Assembly: GCA_037447655.1 (NCBI GenBank)
Contig: JBBHKE010001763.1
Coordinates: 108,961 to 172,960, forward strand
Length of the DNA stretch: 64,000 nt
Source: Zygnema cylindricum
Taxonomy: Eukaryota; Streptophyta; Zygnematophyceae; Zygnematales; Zygnemataceae
Reading direction: 5' to 3'
Within the stretch, counting starts at the first letter, position 1, and each line of letters opens with the position of its first letter. Below are positions 1-11,703 of this stretch, in pieces. The translations under genes were made by a program, and so were the position numbers. The notes beneath the pieces were generated by a model. The model worked only from the letters and a program-made list of their open reading frames with translations. It did no database searches and was not told the DNA's origin.

Positions 1-744
1 CTTTCACTGTCTCCACTTACAAGGGCAACAGTACAAGGGATATGCAGCTTCTAGTGAGAATAAGTACAAAGATTTTCAAAGTCCTCGTGACGTCACTTAA
101 GTGACGAATATAAAATTTAGATACGGCATAAGATAACCTGCATTACGGATCTGTTACCGGTAACCAGGTTTCCGATCCAGTGCAGCAGGAAAAAAAGTTT
201 TAAAAGTATGAGGTTCGTGACCACACTAAAGTAGGGATGGAACATAATTTTCCTTATTTGAACCAACACATGGATTAATGAAGTGGGATGACGAAAGACT
301 TTTGAAGAAAATTTTAATATCACACATGAAAGTGATAGGCTTGGAGTATGAAAATTTTGAAAAAAAGGACGACGTGACCTAGCCTTTGGACCAATGGCCA
401 TTGTCTAGGCATTACGTCCAATAGAATACGGCATAGATTTAAAATATAAGCAGTGAATTCACTGCAGTGCTCCTGAAACTTTTAGAAACATGAATAAGAG
501 TGATCTTCGACGTATAGGGAACATGACAACGGGAACATTCACCTCTGTCACTTTCCCTTCGCTCTCTTGGGCCCTCCCTCCTCGCCCTCTCCCTCTAAGA
601 GAACTTTTCAAAATAATAAATAAGGGTGATCTTTGACACGTAGGGAACACCACAATGTGAACATTCGCCTCTCACTTTCCCTTCTCTCCTGGCACCCCTC
701 TTTTTCTCTCCCACTCCCCCTCTCTCTCCCTCTCCCTCTTTCAG
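1..744. other. non-coding stretch with a short tandem duplication
   Basis: I see no convincing exon here. A segment beginning near 475 (GAACTTTTAGAAACATGAAT) recurs in diverged form near 599, giving a direct duplication with a period of about 125 bp; both copies end in a CT-rich tract, and the second tract runs into the splice acceptor at 744. The segment is probably an intron of the gene whose last exons follow. Confidence 0.4.
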
Positions 745-1302
745 GTGACAATTGACACACTTGTGCAACGTTTGGGAGACGCTATGGCAGCCGGCTTTTT
801 TCGTCTTTTAGGAAGTGGACTAAAACTCGGGCCAGCAGGAATGGCCGCCTTCTCTATTCCGGTAAGTTTTTATTTTTTGTTTTGTCCCTTTTTTTCTTTT
901 CCTTTTTAGCAAACAATCATTTTGGGCTTTTGATTCAGGCGTATCTTTTGGGTGTTTTCTTATACAATGTTTTTTTTTCTTCAAGTTGTTTCCACTGAAG
1001 TAGACTGGTTTGTTGAAATGTGTTCTAACATCCCTCGATGCCGTCTTAATCATGTTCCTTGTATGATTGTTGATGTCTATTTTTGTTTTTCCTTTTATAA
1101 CGGTTTTTTTCCTTAACTGAAGTTATTTTTCCTTGCATCTCTGTCGATGACTATTTTCCCTTTCTTAAGGTGGATTCTTTTCTTAACCAGATTTAGTTTT
1201 TCCTCGCAGCTCTGTGTTCTTTGGCTTATGTCGGGATATTACCTCGGGCGACGACAACAAGCTATGGCTTTGGCTCGGGCAGCAACTCCATGGCCCAGAT
1301 GA
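745..1302 (+). CDS. 3' end of an NTT/TLC-like nucleotide transporter (two last exons)
   Basis: Two exons are inferred, 745-861 and 1210-1302. The first follows a pyrimidine tract ending in CAG and ends at CCG|GTAAGT; the second follows CCTCGCAG and ends at TGA 1300-1302. The junction is phase 0 and both exons stay open, giving 69 residues. The protein contains IDTLVQRLGDA, like the conserved IDTxVxRxGDA stretch before the last membrane segments of ATP/ADP (TLC/NTT, COG3202) transporters. It then has a hydrophobic stretch (AAFSIPLCVLWLMSGYYLG) and a short basic tail. Such carriers exchange nucleotides across plastid-type envelopes, but here only the C-terminus is visible and the substrate cannot be told. 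The upstream exons lie before or near the window edge. Family assignment is from memory of the motif. Confidence 0.45.
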
Positions 1303-1303
1303 A

Positions 1304-1475
1304 AAAGTACATGTACAAAAGTACAAAAGGTACAGTATGTACAAAGGTTCAAAATGTACAAGGCATGCGAAACGTATAAAATTTACAAGACGACAAGATC
1401 TACAAGTACTGGAGGTACAAAAGTCAAGAAGAGAAAGTACAAGAGTACAAAAAGTAACAAAACTATAGATGTGAA
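1304..1475 (+). repeat. GTACAAAA-type degenerate simple repeat
   Basis: Directly after the stop codon of the transporter-like exon the sequence repeats short units of the kind GTACAAAAG about a dozen times with variation. It probably lies in the 3' UTR of that gene. No coding potential is claimed. Confidence 0.5.
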
Positions 1476-2105
1476 AATGGTGGAGAGAAAAGGGACGCAG
1501 TTTTAAGATGCGGTTGTTTTTTCACTTTTTTTGAGAGACACATTTAGGCGAGACATCTTCAAGAAGATGAAACTGAGGCCGTTTAATTTTTTCTCGATGA
1601 GATCTCGTCTAGCGAACATTTTCACATCGGTAACTCTGCGAGAGGATGATGAAATTTTGGTCTCTCTGTTCAAAATCTTGCTGGATTTTCCTCCGTTTTC
1701 TTGTCGCAGACGGATCCGGCAATGCATCCCGCAGTTTTTTTTTTTTTTACGGTTTTTTAGGGAGAGGGAGAGAGATAGGAAGGGATAACTTTTTTTCTTT
1801 TTGTTAAAAGGGTTTATATCGCGGAAAAAATAGGAAAAAATTAGGTGTTATCGTCATAGATTTAGCAAGCTGCTTCCCTTGTTTATACGCTTTTCTTTTC
1901 TTTTAGCCTTCTGCCTTCGTTTTTCTGGCGTATATTTCGGGCCGAGGGAGTTATAGCCAAGATGTAGGGATTTAATCAAGTTTTATTAAATATAGTACAT
2001 TTTGTTGTATGAAATATTTGTTGATCTATAAATTTGTTTCAAATTGAAGAGTTTTGACTACGATTGAACGTTCTTTACTTTCAACAATTGGAGACTACAC
2101 TACTA
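1476..2105. other. intergenic, no feature recognised
   Basis: AT-rich sequence between the transporter-like gene and the TA target site of the large DNA transposon. Short overlapping open frames occur on both strands but have no recognisable protein features. Confidence 0.4.
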
Positions 2106-3837
2106 CACCGCCAATCGTTATTAGCGTGTAAGTTTTTTTAGCGTATAAAAAAATTTACCGTGGTGTACGCTATTCACGATTTTGAAAATTTTGGAAAAAA
2201 TCATACATTCTAATTGTTTGGTTATAGTAATTTGGATCTTTGAAAAAAAAAATGTCGGTCGCAAACATGTTTACACTAATAAAAGTAGCCGTACAATTTA
2301 ATTCAGATCGTACGCCGTCACGTAACAGTGTAAATCATTCCAACGTACATGTCAGAATATTTCAGCGCAGTTAGGCGTCATGTATTCGCCGTTAAGTATA
2401 CAACTTTGATAAAGTTTTACGGAGTGTAATTTCTACGCATGTATCGATTACGCAACGCTTGCTGTTTCAACGGTTGGTCGCTTTTCTGTTTTACGTCGAC
2501 AATGTACGGTAATAAGGGTTCTTTACTCTAATAGTGTCGCGACGTCTGTTTAATTAGCGTGAATTTATGCTAAAATGTGTGTTAATTCTAAAATGGATGC
2601 ATTTTCGTCTGTCTCCCTAACTTGTGACCGGTATTAGCGTTAATGTAATGACGTAATGGAGTAAACTTCTATTCTAAATTGGTCCCAACTGTACAATTTC
2701 ACCAACCACCTCGTCTCAAGCGTTTCGTGATTGGTCACCCATATTTACACGTGGACAATTTTATATCCACGCAAACATTACGGCTCCAACATGACGTGAC
2801 ACCAACCGCCTGTCATACCCGTCCCCATTCGAAAGCTGATCCGTAGGTACGTCAAGAAGCAGGCAGTTACCATGGCTCTTTCATGAAAATCGTCGGTCGC
2901 TTATCACGTGCATACCCCCTCTCAAAACTGACGAAAATTTTGAAACTTTCCCGCCTTCTTTGTGTCGTCTAAAATATTTGGACAGCTTGCTGTGACGCAG
3001 AATATTAAAATTTAAATTTTGACGCTCGAAGGTAAGGAGAATGGTTTCCCTCCCTTTTTCCCACAATTCGGCTTTTTATTTGGTATATATACTTGGCGTT
3101 TGGTCCAATATTGACACTGTCTTTCCGCATCCTTAGTTACCTTCACTTTTGCTTCTCTATTATTTGCTTTGTATCATCATTTGGACAAAAAGGCAGATCT
3201 ATTATTTGCAATATGTGGCCGATTACTTCTCATATTACCACATTTTTTGCAGCGAAAAACACCGCTACGACAGGTTTATTACCACCACTAACTGAAGAGG
3301 ACATGGAATGTACTGAAACCCAAGGACCAGACCCACCGAACGAAGGAAGGGGATCACCCGACGTGGACCCCCTCGTGGAAGGCGCTGTGACCGGAAATTT
3401 GGACCCACTGTGTGATAAATACGGGAACGTCGGGGTGTCGACCCGAAAAGTTCAGCAAGTGTCAATGAAGGTTACTCGATTGCGGGTAATCAATTGGATG
3501 ATCGCTGATTGTCACGCGAATAGAAAGGAAATGTTCATCTCGAGGACTGTGAAGATGTTTTCGCAACATTTTTCGGGAGGGTATCGTACAAGTAAGAGTT
3601 TTATCCATTTTCCCTACCTTTATGTAGCAACCCTCAGTTGCTTAATTTGTGTGTCGTTGTTTCCCATTGTTTGTAATTTAACTTTACATATTCAATAATT
3701 TATAAATTGATTATGCCCCCCTCGTATTTCATGTTTGTCCATGCCATATTCTTCCTCCTAACCATCTCGTGTATTTATGATGGTTTGTTATACAGCGTCG
3801 TCCAATTGCGCTTTGCTGTGTGTAAGAACGGTTGTAC

Positions 3838-3947
3838 CGGCGACGACATAGTGTCGTCGTCGGTATGCGAAAGTTTAAGTGTACTACATCCGAGATTCTG
3901 CGAATGTTGGAGAAATTGAAAAGCGACGACAGTCCGTCGTCGCTTTA
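3838..3947. repeat. hairpin cluster 1 (CGACGAC...GTCGTCG)
   Basis: Two short palindromes, CGACGACATAGTGTCGTCG (about 3841-3859) and AGCGACGACAGTCCGTCGTC (from 3922), lie 60 bp apart. The same pair occurs in the second transposon copy at 53763-53870. They belong to a series of AGCGACGAC hairpins found only inside this transposon. Confidence 0.7.
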
Positions 3948-4291
3948 AAGTTGGAAATTTCCAATGGAAACGTCGTCCGGTTAATCTTGTAATGTCTAAC
4001 GACGAAATGTTGCATACGCGACGATGTCCAATATTGAAGCCGTGTGGTAAGTGAAACGTGGAATTAAATTTGTTTTATCGTCGCCCCATCGTTGGAATTT
4101 TCAAACGCATCGGATAGGGTTTGAAGTAATTTCGTGCATGGCCATTCGTAATGTAAGTATCCCCCGCACGAAATAGTTTATTTTTACGTAATAAAAGTAA
4201 GGTTTTATGTCTGTACTGTTTACTGCACCCTCCACTCTTCGTAGCCGTGTCTTCTTCACCTCATTTTTACACGCTAATTTTAAGCTAAGCT

Positions 4292-6136
4292 ATGAAGGGC
4301 GGCAACAAGCAAATTAAGCGACCACGTACGGTGGTCGCTCATCGTCGTCGCTATCCTCCCCTTATTACAGCGACCGCGGAAGAGTTGGCGGGAGGCAGCA
4401 ATCCCGTTAGCCATTGGATGGGAAGGAAGAGAAAGGGAAGGAGGAGAAAGGGAAGGGAACGAAAGGGAGGCATGTGTTGAGGTGAGTAGGGTGGAGGAGG
4501 TAAACGATGAGGGAGGAAAGGGAGAAAAGGCGACGGTTGAGGAGGGGGAGAAGGAAAGAGAGGCGGGGGAAGCAATAGAGATGAGGAAAAGGAGGGTAAG
4601 AAGGAAATGTAGGGTTTTTGATGAGAGGGAGGAGGAGGAAAAAGGCGAGGTGGGGGGGGGAAACCCATTGACTGCGGAGGGGTGGGGGGAGGCGGTATTT
4701 TCTGAGGTAGGATGGGAAAAGGCGGCGACGGTTGAGGAAGGGGAGGGTAGTAAAGCGGGGGGAGGAGTAGCGAGGAGGAGTAAAAGGCTAAAGAGGAAAA
4801 TTAGGGTTTCTGGTGGGAGGGGGGAAGAGGAAGTTGGTGAGACGGGAGGGGACGCTGCTATAGGTGTGGAAGGAAGGGGAAAAGGGGCGATGGTTGAGGA
4901 AGGGGAGGGAAGTGAGATGGGTGGAGGAGTAGAGAGGAGGAGTACGAGGATGACAAATAAAAATAAGGTATGTGATGATAGGGGGAGGGAGGAAATAGGT
5001 GAGGCGGGAGGGGAGGCGGCGTTAGATGAGGAAGGAAGGGGAAAAAGGGCGATGGTTGAGGAAGGGGAGGGAAGTGAGGCGGTGGGAAGAGTTGAGAGGA
5101 GGAAGATAATAAAAAGGAAAGAGACGGTTTTTCATGAGCGGGAGGATGGGGAGGGAGTGAGGCACATAAAAGGTTAGAGAGAAGGAGGGAAATAAAACTT
5201 GGAAAGCGGAAAGTTAGTCAATGGAGTGATGAAGATTACGTCCCCTCGACTTCTTGTAGCGATGAGAGTATTGTGGAACCGCCGGTTGAGAATCTAGCCC
5301 CCGAGGAAGAACATCCCACGGATATTCGGGTATGGAAGGATGTGGATGAGCCCGCCACCGAGGACGAGCAAAGTCCGGATAGCGAGGGACGACAACAACA
5401 GGATGAATACGCTGATGATGACGACGTGTTTGAGGTGCCTCCATCATCGAATAGGGAGAGAGGCGTTGTATTGGGAAATCCGGGTCCTCAAGCTCCCTAC
5501 CGAGTTAAGGATCCTGATTGGTTTTTTCCTCCTCCCACGGGAGAGGAGGACATGGACAGTTTTGTGTCTCGGGTCGAGCACTTCATTCCGGTTGCCGAAT
5601 GGCCTGAACATTGGAGGTATGGTGAACCTTGCTCCCTAAACCCAAGGTAAAATTCGCGACCGGAAATTCTAGACATCCCCCCGGATGTTCCCGCTCATCC
5701 GACGTGGCTCTTCATCGACGGTGATGACCGAGGCTCGACGTTCGCCCACATACGGCAATTCGATTCGGCGGATCCACGGCATTCATGGATTGTTCACGAT
5801 GATCCCGCGTATCGCGTGAATGTTCCCCACCTATTGCGGCTTTACCATCCGTGGGACCCTCGTCTATACGCCGTCCTAAAGTATTGTCGAAGAACTCCCA
5901 AGGTAATAGCTTTGCGTGCGGCTCGTACCTTGATTCTACATAAGTTCTGAAATATTCGTGTGAGGCGACCCCGTTTATGCGAAATCCCATGGGTTCGGCG
6001 TCTGGTGACCCCACCTCCATCACCGACAAAAGAGGAATGGCGACGAACAATCGAGGCAGTCACTGAGCAATTGGCCGACCATCAAAAACAAGTGGCGATG
6101 CTCACTCGGGAGTTGTCTCAAAAAAAATTGCAGTAA
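4292..6136 (+). pseudogene. second transposon ORF, K/E-rich with coiled-coil end
   Basis: The frame starts MKGGNKQIKRPRTVV and runs through a long Lys/Glu/Gly-rich region with imperfect repeats (VEEGEGSE-type units). It continues into a conserved region (DWFFPPPTGEEDMDSF, then WLFIDGDDRGSTFAHIRQFD after an in-frame TAA at 5648), and ends after a second in-frame stop (TGA 5948) in a heptad-rich tail near 6030-6133. Frameshifts near 4400 and 5160 are evident by comparison with the second copy at 54215-55533. The whole ORF lies inside the first intron of the transposase, on the same strand. I recognise no family. Conservation of frame between the two copies argues that it once encoded a protein, perhaps a DNA-binding accessory factor, but that is inference. 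Confidence 0.55.
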
Positions 6137-6253
6137 TCGGTATGTATGTTACTTGCTAATTAATTCGAATTTCTTTTCTCTCTTCTTTTGTCGTCGCTAA
6201 CCCACACAGTCACAATTTTTTTTATTTTTTTAATTCGTCGAGCCTGTTCAATA

Positions 6254-6440
6254 TAGCGACGACAGAGGTTAATCCGTAAGCAGCGACGAATTCCAGTCGT
6301 CGCTGAACCATGAATCTTAGGGGAGTGAATTTTTACGCCATTCAGCCACAATAGATGGTCGTCGTTGAGTTAGCGACGACAGATTGTCTGTCGTCGCTGA
6401 ATTAGGCGACGACAATCTGTCGTTGCTAATTCAGCGAAGA
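6254..6440. repeat. hairpin cluster 2 (AGCGACGAC palindromes)
   Basis: At least four copies of AGCGACGA or its complement TCGTCGCT occur in 190 bp between the second ORF and transposase exon 2. They include a near-perfect hairpin beginning AGCGACGACAGATTGTCTGT near 6373, followed at once by another (GGCGACGACAATCTGTCG). Confidence 0.7.
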
Positions 6441-8416
6441 CCAACCTAAATGAGTTAATCATCTTCATAGGAATTCAATCACTATTTTTTTTTGTTTCAT
6501 TACTCCAATCGCAGAGTACCTGAAAGCGAGACGGTGGTGGGTAGAAAGGGTGGCGCTACTCAAAGGGATAAGGGAGACTACTCTCATCTTATCTTCCGCG
6601 GGATTTGGAAAGAGGAGTGTGGCGGTAACGAAGGCGTTACCGGGAAGGAGAAGGAAAAAGTTACCATGGGTTGTCAAGGTTCACGAGGAACTAGTGGAAG
6701 AATTTTTCCGATTCCAAAAGGCGGGATTGAAAATGTCGACTATCATTGTGGGGAAAATGGCAAATCACATCATCTTCGATATGAAGAAAGAGGGTGCGCC
6801 TGAATTTTTCGACGAGAATTGTGAAGAGATCAAGCCAAAAATCAGTCGGCGTTGGATTCAACGCTTTTTTGAAAAGCATAGCATCGTCACCCGTGCTCAA
6901 AAAGGGAAACTACAACTAAGTCCGGAGAAGGAGGAGTAAATTGAAAGATCCGTGGCATATCACATGGGCGTACTAAAAAGGGGATTCCAATCAGGTATGC
7001 TTCATATTTCCATTCCATTTATTGCCTCTTGACATATTAAGTTTTGTATTTTGTTTCCCCTTTCATTGAACTTACTTGTGTTTTGTTTTCTATTGCGTTT
7101 CTCTATTTTGTTGGTGGATTATAGGTCTCTTTAACGAGTATTTGGTGGAGAACATGGACGAGACGCATTTCATTGTAAATATGGACAGCAAAAAGACATT
7201 AGGCTTTCGCGGCGACGAGGTTGTTAGATACGCGGACGTTGCGGGCGGCGGAGAGTCCATGACATTGATGGTACGACTCACGGGGGGTGTGAATGCCCGA
7301 ATAGAGGCTCCAATGTTAATATAAACCAACCGAGCTCGTAATTACCCAATAAAGGGCCTTCCCGACGATGTACCGGGTAAGTTTCATTAAATTTTAAATC
7401 CTTCGATGTATGTTCATCTCCCTTATAAACCACTAATCTTTACGCAATACTGTATATGAATACATATTTTGCCCTTTTTTATTGGTTCTTAATGCTCCCT
7501 CCTCGTCCTTTTCCTCGTCATTTAATATTTCTCCCTCTCCCTCCTTTTCCCTCCTTCATTAAATCCCCCTCACGTAATTCACCCCTTCTCCCTTTCCTTT
7601 TTTTTTTTTGTAGGAGTTTGCTACCGAACCGGCCTCAAAGGATGGAATGATAAAACCGTATTCCCGCACTAAAGAAGCAGCGCCGGAGGTGCGTAGCACG
7701 ACCTAGCTTTGGAGGCGCGATGAAGGAGCGGACAGCGCCGCAGGTGCGTAGCACCTCCAAGGATAGAAGAGCCGAGGTCTTACCAAGGAGACGGCGAAGG
7801 GCGTGAAAAAATAATATTCCTCGACAATTGTGGCGGTCACAACAATTCCGAGGAGTTAAACCAAGTCTTACTCGCCAAGAGGACTATACTACACTTCTTC
7901 CCTCCTTGCGCGACTCACTTTGTGCAACCTGCCGACTCCTTCGTCATTTCGAAAATTAAAGAGGTTTGGTCCCGAAAATGGGAGGATTGGAAAACGAACG
8001 GCATCGAGAAGCATGCGTGGTCCCAACCGAGTGGCAAGGGTTGGTCCAGGAAGCTTGTCGGGCCCGGGAAGGCTTTTTTCCTTACGCTGGCTCGCGATTC
8101 ACTTCGCGAAGTCAACGCAATGAAGGACAAGAATGGGATGGGTTACGCACGTAAAGCTATGATTCAGTACGGATTGTCATTAAAGGACGGGAAATGGGAG
8201 GAGAGCATTCTCACACCGGAGTTACAAATTATCATCATGAAATGGCGGTGCCATTTCGAAGGCGATGAGGTGCCAATTCCCTCTATAGTGGCACGAGATT
8301 TTGTCCGAGGCATTCAAGATGCCGACACTCGAAAGATGAATTTCGCGATGACACGGACGCTGAATGGGAGACCGAAGATTTTGAGTCGTTTCATAGAGAA
8401 GTGGTGTAGTGTGTGA

Positions 8417-11400
8417 AGAGAGGACAAGGTTTAACATAAAATTATAAAACTAGTGTTGATTTGTTATAATTTTTTATTAGTAGTTTTGGATGGTTAGTGT
8501 GGTAATTGTATTTAGCGTTTATAAAAGAATGTTGGGAAAAATGTATCATTGATGATTTCAATATAATCATTTCCTTATCACTGTTCCATTTTGAAGTTTG
8601 TTGCTGTTTATGATCTATGGAGAAAGACTTCGATGACTTAACGTTTGTCAAACTTTGTCAATAAATTGTACCCTTTATGTTTTGGATATAATCGTGTCAT
8701 TATTTTTTTTTCGTTTTGAAGTTTGTTACTGACAATGATGTATGGAAAAAGAAATTGATGACATTAGATGTTACACATGTATTCAATGTGTTTAAGGCTT
8801 CGTCGATTACAAGTAATATTCCCGAGATGGCGACAAATACAGTCCATTCCTAGCTCTTTTTTGGCATTCAGACAGTTCTAGCGACGACACATTCTCATCG
8901 CTGAAGTGCACAAATTCGGCACAGATGTTTGCAATGTGTTTAGGGCTTCGTTGGTTACATGTGAAATTCTACGGATGGCGAAAAAAACAGTCCATTATTA
9001 TGTCAGTCCCGGCTTCAGACAGTTTTAGCGACCACACAGTTTCGTCGATGAGGTATAGAAAGTCGACACGATAATCCAGCAACGAGAACGTCTCGTCGCT
9101 AAATGGTAATTTTGATCGTAAACTAAATTCTAACATTCAGCGACGAAAATATTTTGTGGCTGGATGATACAACTTTGACTCTACTATAGATTGAAGGTAT
9201 ACATAGTCGCATTAAAAGTTATATCCCATAAATTACTTGTTTGTCACGAGCATAACGCGAATTTTTTGACCAAACAAATAAAATGTAATCCCAAGTTATT
9301 TTTTTCTTCGTTAATAGTATAAAATTTATACACTTCGCCTCTTAAGCTTGGTCCACGGTAATCACAAACAAGAATCAGAAATCATTTTTGTTTTTTGTAT
9401 TTCCTTATTTCATTTTCGGTCCTGGAATGCTTTTTATCTTATTTATTTCGACATCAGAATAACCTCGGATCATAACTTTTTAACAAGAAAAAACACATTT
9501 TAGAAACGTAGAGCAAACTAATATATAAGATACAAAAATCAAAAAACACAAATAATATACATAAACAGAAATGTGGATAATATAACATAAAACCATAAAC
9601 AACCGATTCCTTTGTTTTATATTGCTTTCACGGGGCACATAACAGTTGTACAAAAGTTGGAACCCTAAATATAAAATAATTCAAAACTGATCAAACGAAA
9701 TCCTATGTCGGATAATCACCAAATATACAACTCCAAGAAAACACAGAATATTATTCTTACCTACATTTCTCCATATTTAAACTATTTTTTTCATTTGTGT
9801 ACTAAAAAACTAAACTCAATAAACATCAAAGCAACCCATACCATACCTCTTTTAAAATCTCTCTTTTTTTCTTTCCCCCCTCTCCTCCCTCACCTCTACT
9901 CTTCCTTTCCACGCCTTCCCTCTTTCCTCTCCTCCCTCACTTTCACCCTATCGTTCAAAACTTATTCTTTTATACTTCAATAGTATGCCCGTTATCTCCA
10001 TTTGTAGAAGGAATATTGCATGTGTCACAACTGCAAATTAGACAAACAAAAAAAGTGAATCAATGAAAAATTAGGGACCACAACTAAGATAATTCGAATG
10101 ACAACAAAATAAACAAATAAAACAAAATACAACAAAAGGTAAAAAAAAAAACAGCTACGTAGAAACAAATTCGAGAGATCTACGAAAAGGGAATGGAATA
10201 GATTGAGGTCGAAGGGGCCGCATTTGAAGGGGGGGGGTGGGGAGGGGGGAGAAGGTAGACACATTGGGAGGGGTGCGATAAATACCTTTAGTGTGAGAAG
10301 GAGGGAAAGATATAAGAATATAGGGAGAGAGTGGGATTCAAGGATAGGGAGAAGCAGATTCACAAGGAGAGAGGGAGAGAGGGAGAGGGGAGAGGGGAGA
10401 GGGAGATTAGGAGAGAAAGAGGCAAAGGCAAAGAGGTAGAGGAGAAGGGGGAGAAGGAAAAGGGATAACAATACAAGTGGAGAACATGTACACAATTAAA
10501 GCGACACACACTGAGAAGGAGAGAGAGGGAGAGGAGAAAATAAAGAGAGTGCAACAAAGGTAGAGAGTGAGGAAAGGGGGGGGGGAGGGGGATGCGGAGC
10601 AGGGGGAAGGTGAGGGACACACAAACCGGAAGAGGGAACGCTATTCACCATAAAGTTAAAGAGATATTGAAGAGAGAAGGTGGCTGGACGAGGAAATGGT
10701 AGGTTGATAGGGTGGAACCCATGGATGAAATATGGAGCAGGCGGCGGAGTGTTCGTCTGCTTGGCGGTGAACAAAATAAAACATTTGTCAAAATAACGCC
10801 GTACAAATCCCACCAAAAAGCAGCTGGTTGTGATTCGCCAAAAACATATTCTTTTTTTTTATGGATTGTCTGTATTTATCGTTTTCTATCCCCAAATATC
10901 ACCAACGCCAAATGATGCTGTTTTATTCTAAAAAATACAAATAACAACCTTAATTTAGTGTTTTTTGGCACATCAACCCCGTATTAACATAAACGTTTAC
11001 TTTATTTTGTGTTCGACGCCATATTACAATAGATATTTATACTAAATGGGACCATCTTCACCTTAATACAATAAACTTTTACGTTAAATGGACCATAACC
11101 ATAAAATAGCATTAATACTAACTATAAGTGCTTACAAAGAACCTACTCGGTGTTGAAATTGTATATATATAGGTTACAGTTATACGCCGCCGCGACATTG
11201 CATCAGTTACGTTCATTTACTGAAAAAATGACTTTCCACAGACGAATTTGTTTGACGTTCACACTGTTGACAATACGGTTGTTGGTCTAATAAGTGCGAA
11301 CGTAATTTTTTAGGACCCGGATTGAACCCCTTCTAAGACCGCACATTCTCATGCGTCCGCGGCTATTAAACATAATAAATTGTACTTTTTACTTAAAAAA

Positions 11401-11597
11401 GTACAATTTTGTACGGCCTGACACTATCCGTACACCACACTAATTACATGATGACGTACTAGCGTTTTGTACGGTACCTCAAAATTAACCCTAAATAGAA
11501 TAAAGAAACAAATAGAATGAACTACGCTAATGGAGAATAAAAAAATAAAAAAGTGGGATGGAATTAGTGTACACAACGCTAATAACGATTGGCGGTG
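8417..11597. other. non-coding right part of the transposon
   Basis: AT-rich DNA after the transposase stop codon. It holds a third hairpin cluster (8876-9160, separate entry), a purine-rich GGGAGA-type tract at about 10203-10600, and the terminal 370 bp that match the right half of the MITE at 31724-32263. The long open frames on the purine-rich tract are low-complexity artefacts. Confidence 0.5.
8876..9160. repeat. hairpin cluster 3 (degenerate AGCGACGAC units)
   Basis: Four spaced, decayed units (AGCGACGACACATTCTCATC; a unit near 9024; CAGCAACGAGAACGTCTCGT near 9072; CAGCGACGAAAATATTTTG near 9138). Two of them are preceded by a similar stretch containing GTTTAGGGCTTCGT or GTTTAAGGCTTCGT, so the block itself looks tandemly duplicated. 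Confidence 0.55.
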
Positions 11598-11703
11598 AAC
11601 TGTACAGTAGGTGGAATTAAAGGACCACTATTGCACAGAACAGTTACTGTAGCGTCACATAAAGCTTTCGGTTTTGAAGGTCAATGGCCCTAAAAGTTTC
11701 TCA

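Larger units (their letters stand above)
3093..8416 (+). pseudogene. DDD transposase with CENP-B-type HTH, disrupted
   Basis: Exons inferred from splice signals in consistent phase are 3093-3591, 6515-6994, 7125-7376 and 7614-8416. The start is uncertain (3093, or the Met at 3213 just before a segment conserved in the second copy). Exon 1 ends ...HFSGGYRT and joins KARRWWVERVALLKGI in exon 2, which continues to a HTH of the Tc5/CENP-B type (RRWIQRFFEKHSIVTRAQKG). Exon 3 carries the first catalytic Asp in ENMDETHF. Exon 4 carries the second in FLDNCGGHN and the third in FVQPADSF, as in DDE_1 (pogo/jerky) transposases, which cut and paste DNA at TA. Stops at 6937 and about 7322, one in exon 4 near 7672, and a 100-bp insertion (two copies of AGGTGCGTAGCAC near 7690-7760) make it a pseudogene. 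Confidence 0.75.
2106..11597 (+). mobile_element. 9.5 kb pogo-like DNA transposon, copy 1
   Basis: The left end, CACCGCCAATCGTTATTAGC after a TA at 2104-2105, is inverted at the right end (GCTAATAACGATTGGCGGTG, ending 11597), where the flank is AA, so the TA duplication is imperfect. The left 180 bp match the left half of the 540-bp MITE at 31724-32263, and 11230-11597 match that MITE's right half. This is the main evidence that both ends belong to one family. Inside are a transposase gene (3093-8416), a second ORF within its first intron (4292-6136), three clusters of hairpins and about 3 kb of AT-rich non-coding DNA. Stops in both ORFs show the copy is dead. TA targets and a CENP-B-like HTH plus DDD core suggest the pogo branch of Tc1/mariner; that both ends belong to one insertion is inference. 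Confidence 0.65.

Noticed and set aside
3838-9160. CRISPR-like array of AGCGACGAC repeats
   Set aside because: The units are irregularly spaced palindromes within a eukaryotic transposon, with no constant repeat-spacer pattern and no cas genes.
10025-10620. Several overlapping open frames on both strands rich in Pro, Leu and Ser or in Gly, Glu and Arg
   Set aside because: They arise from a purine-rich GGGAGA tract in the non-coding right part of the transposon.
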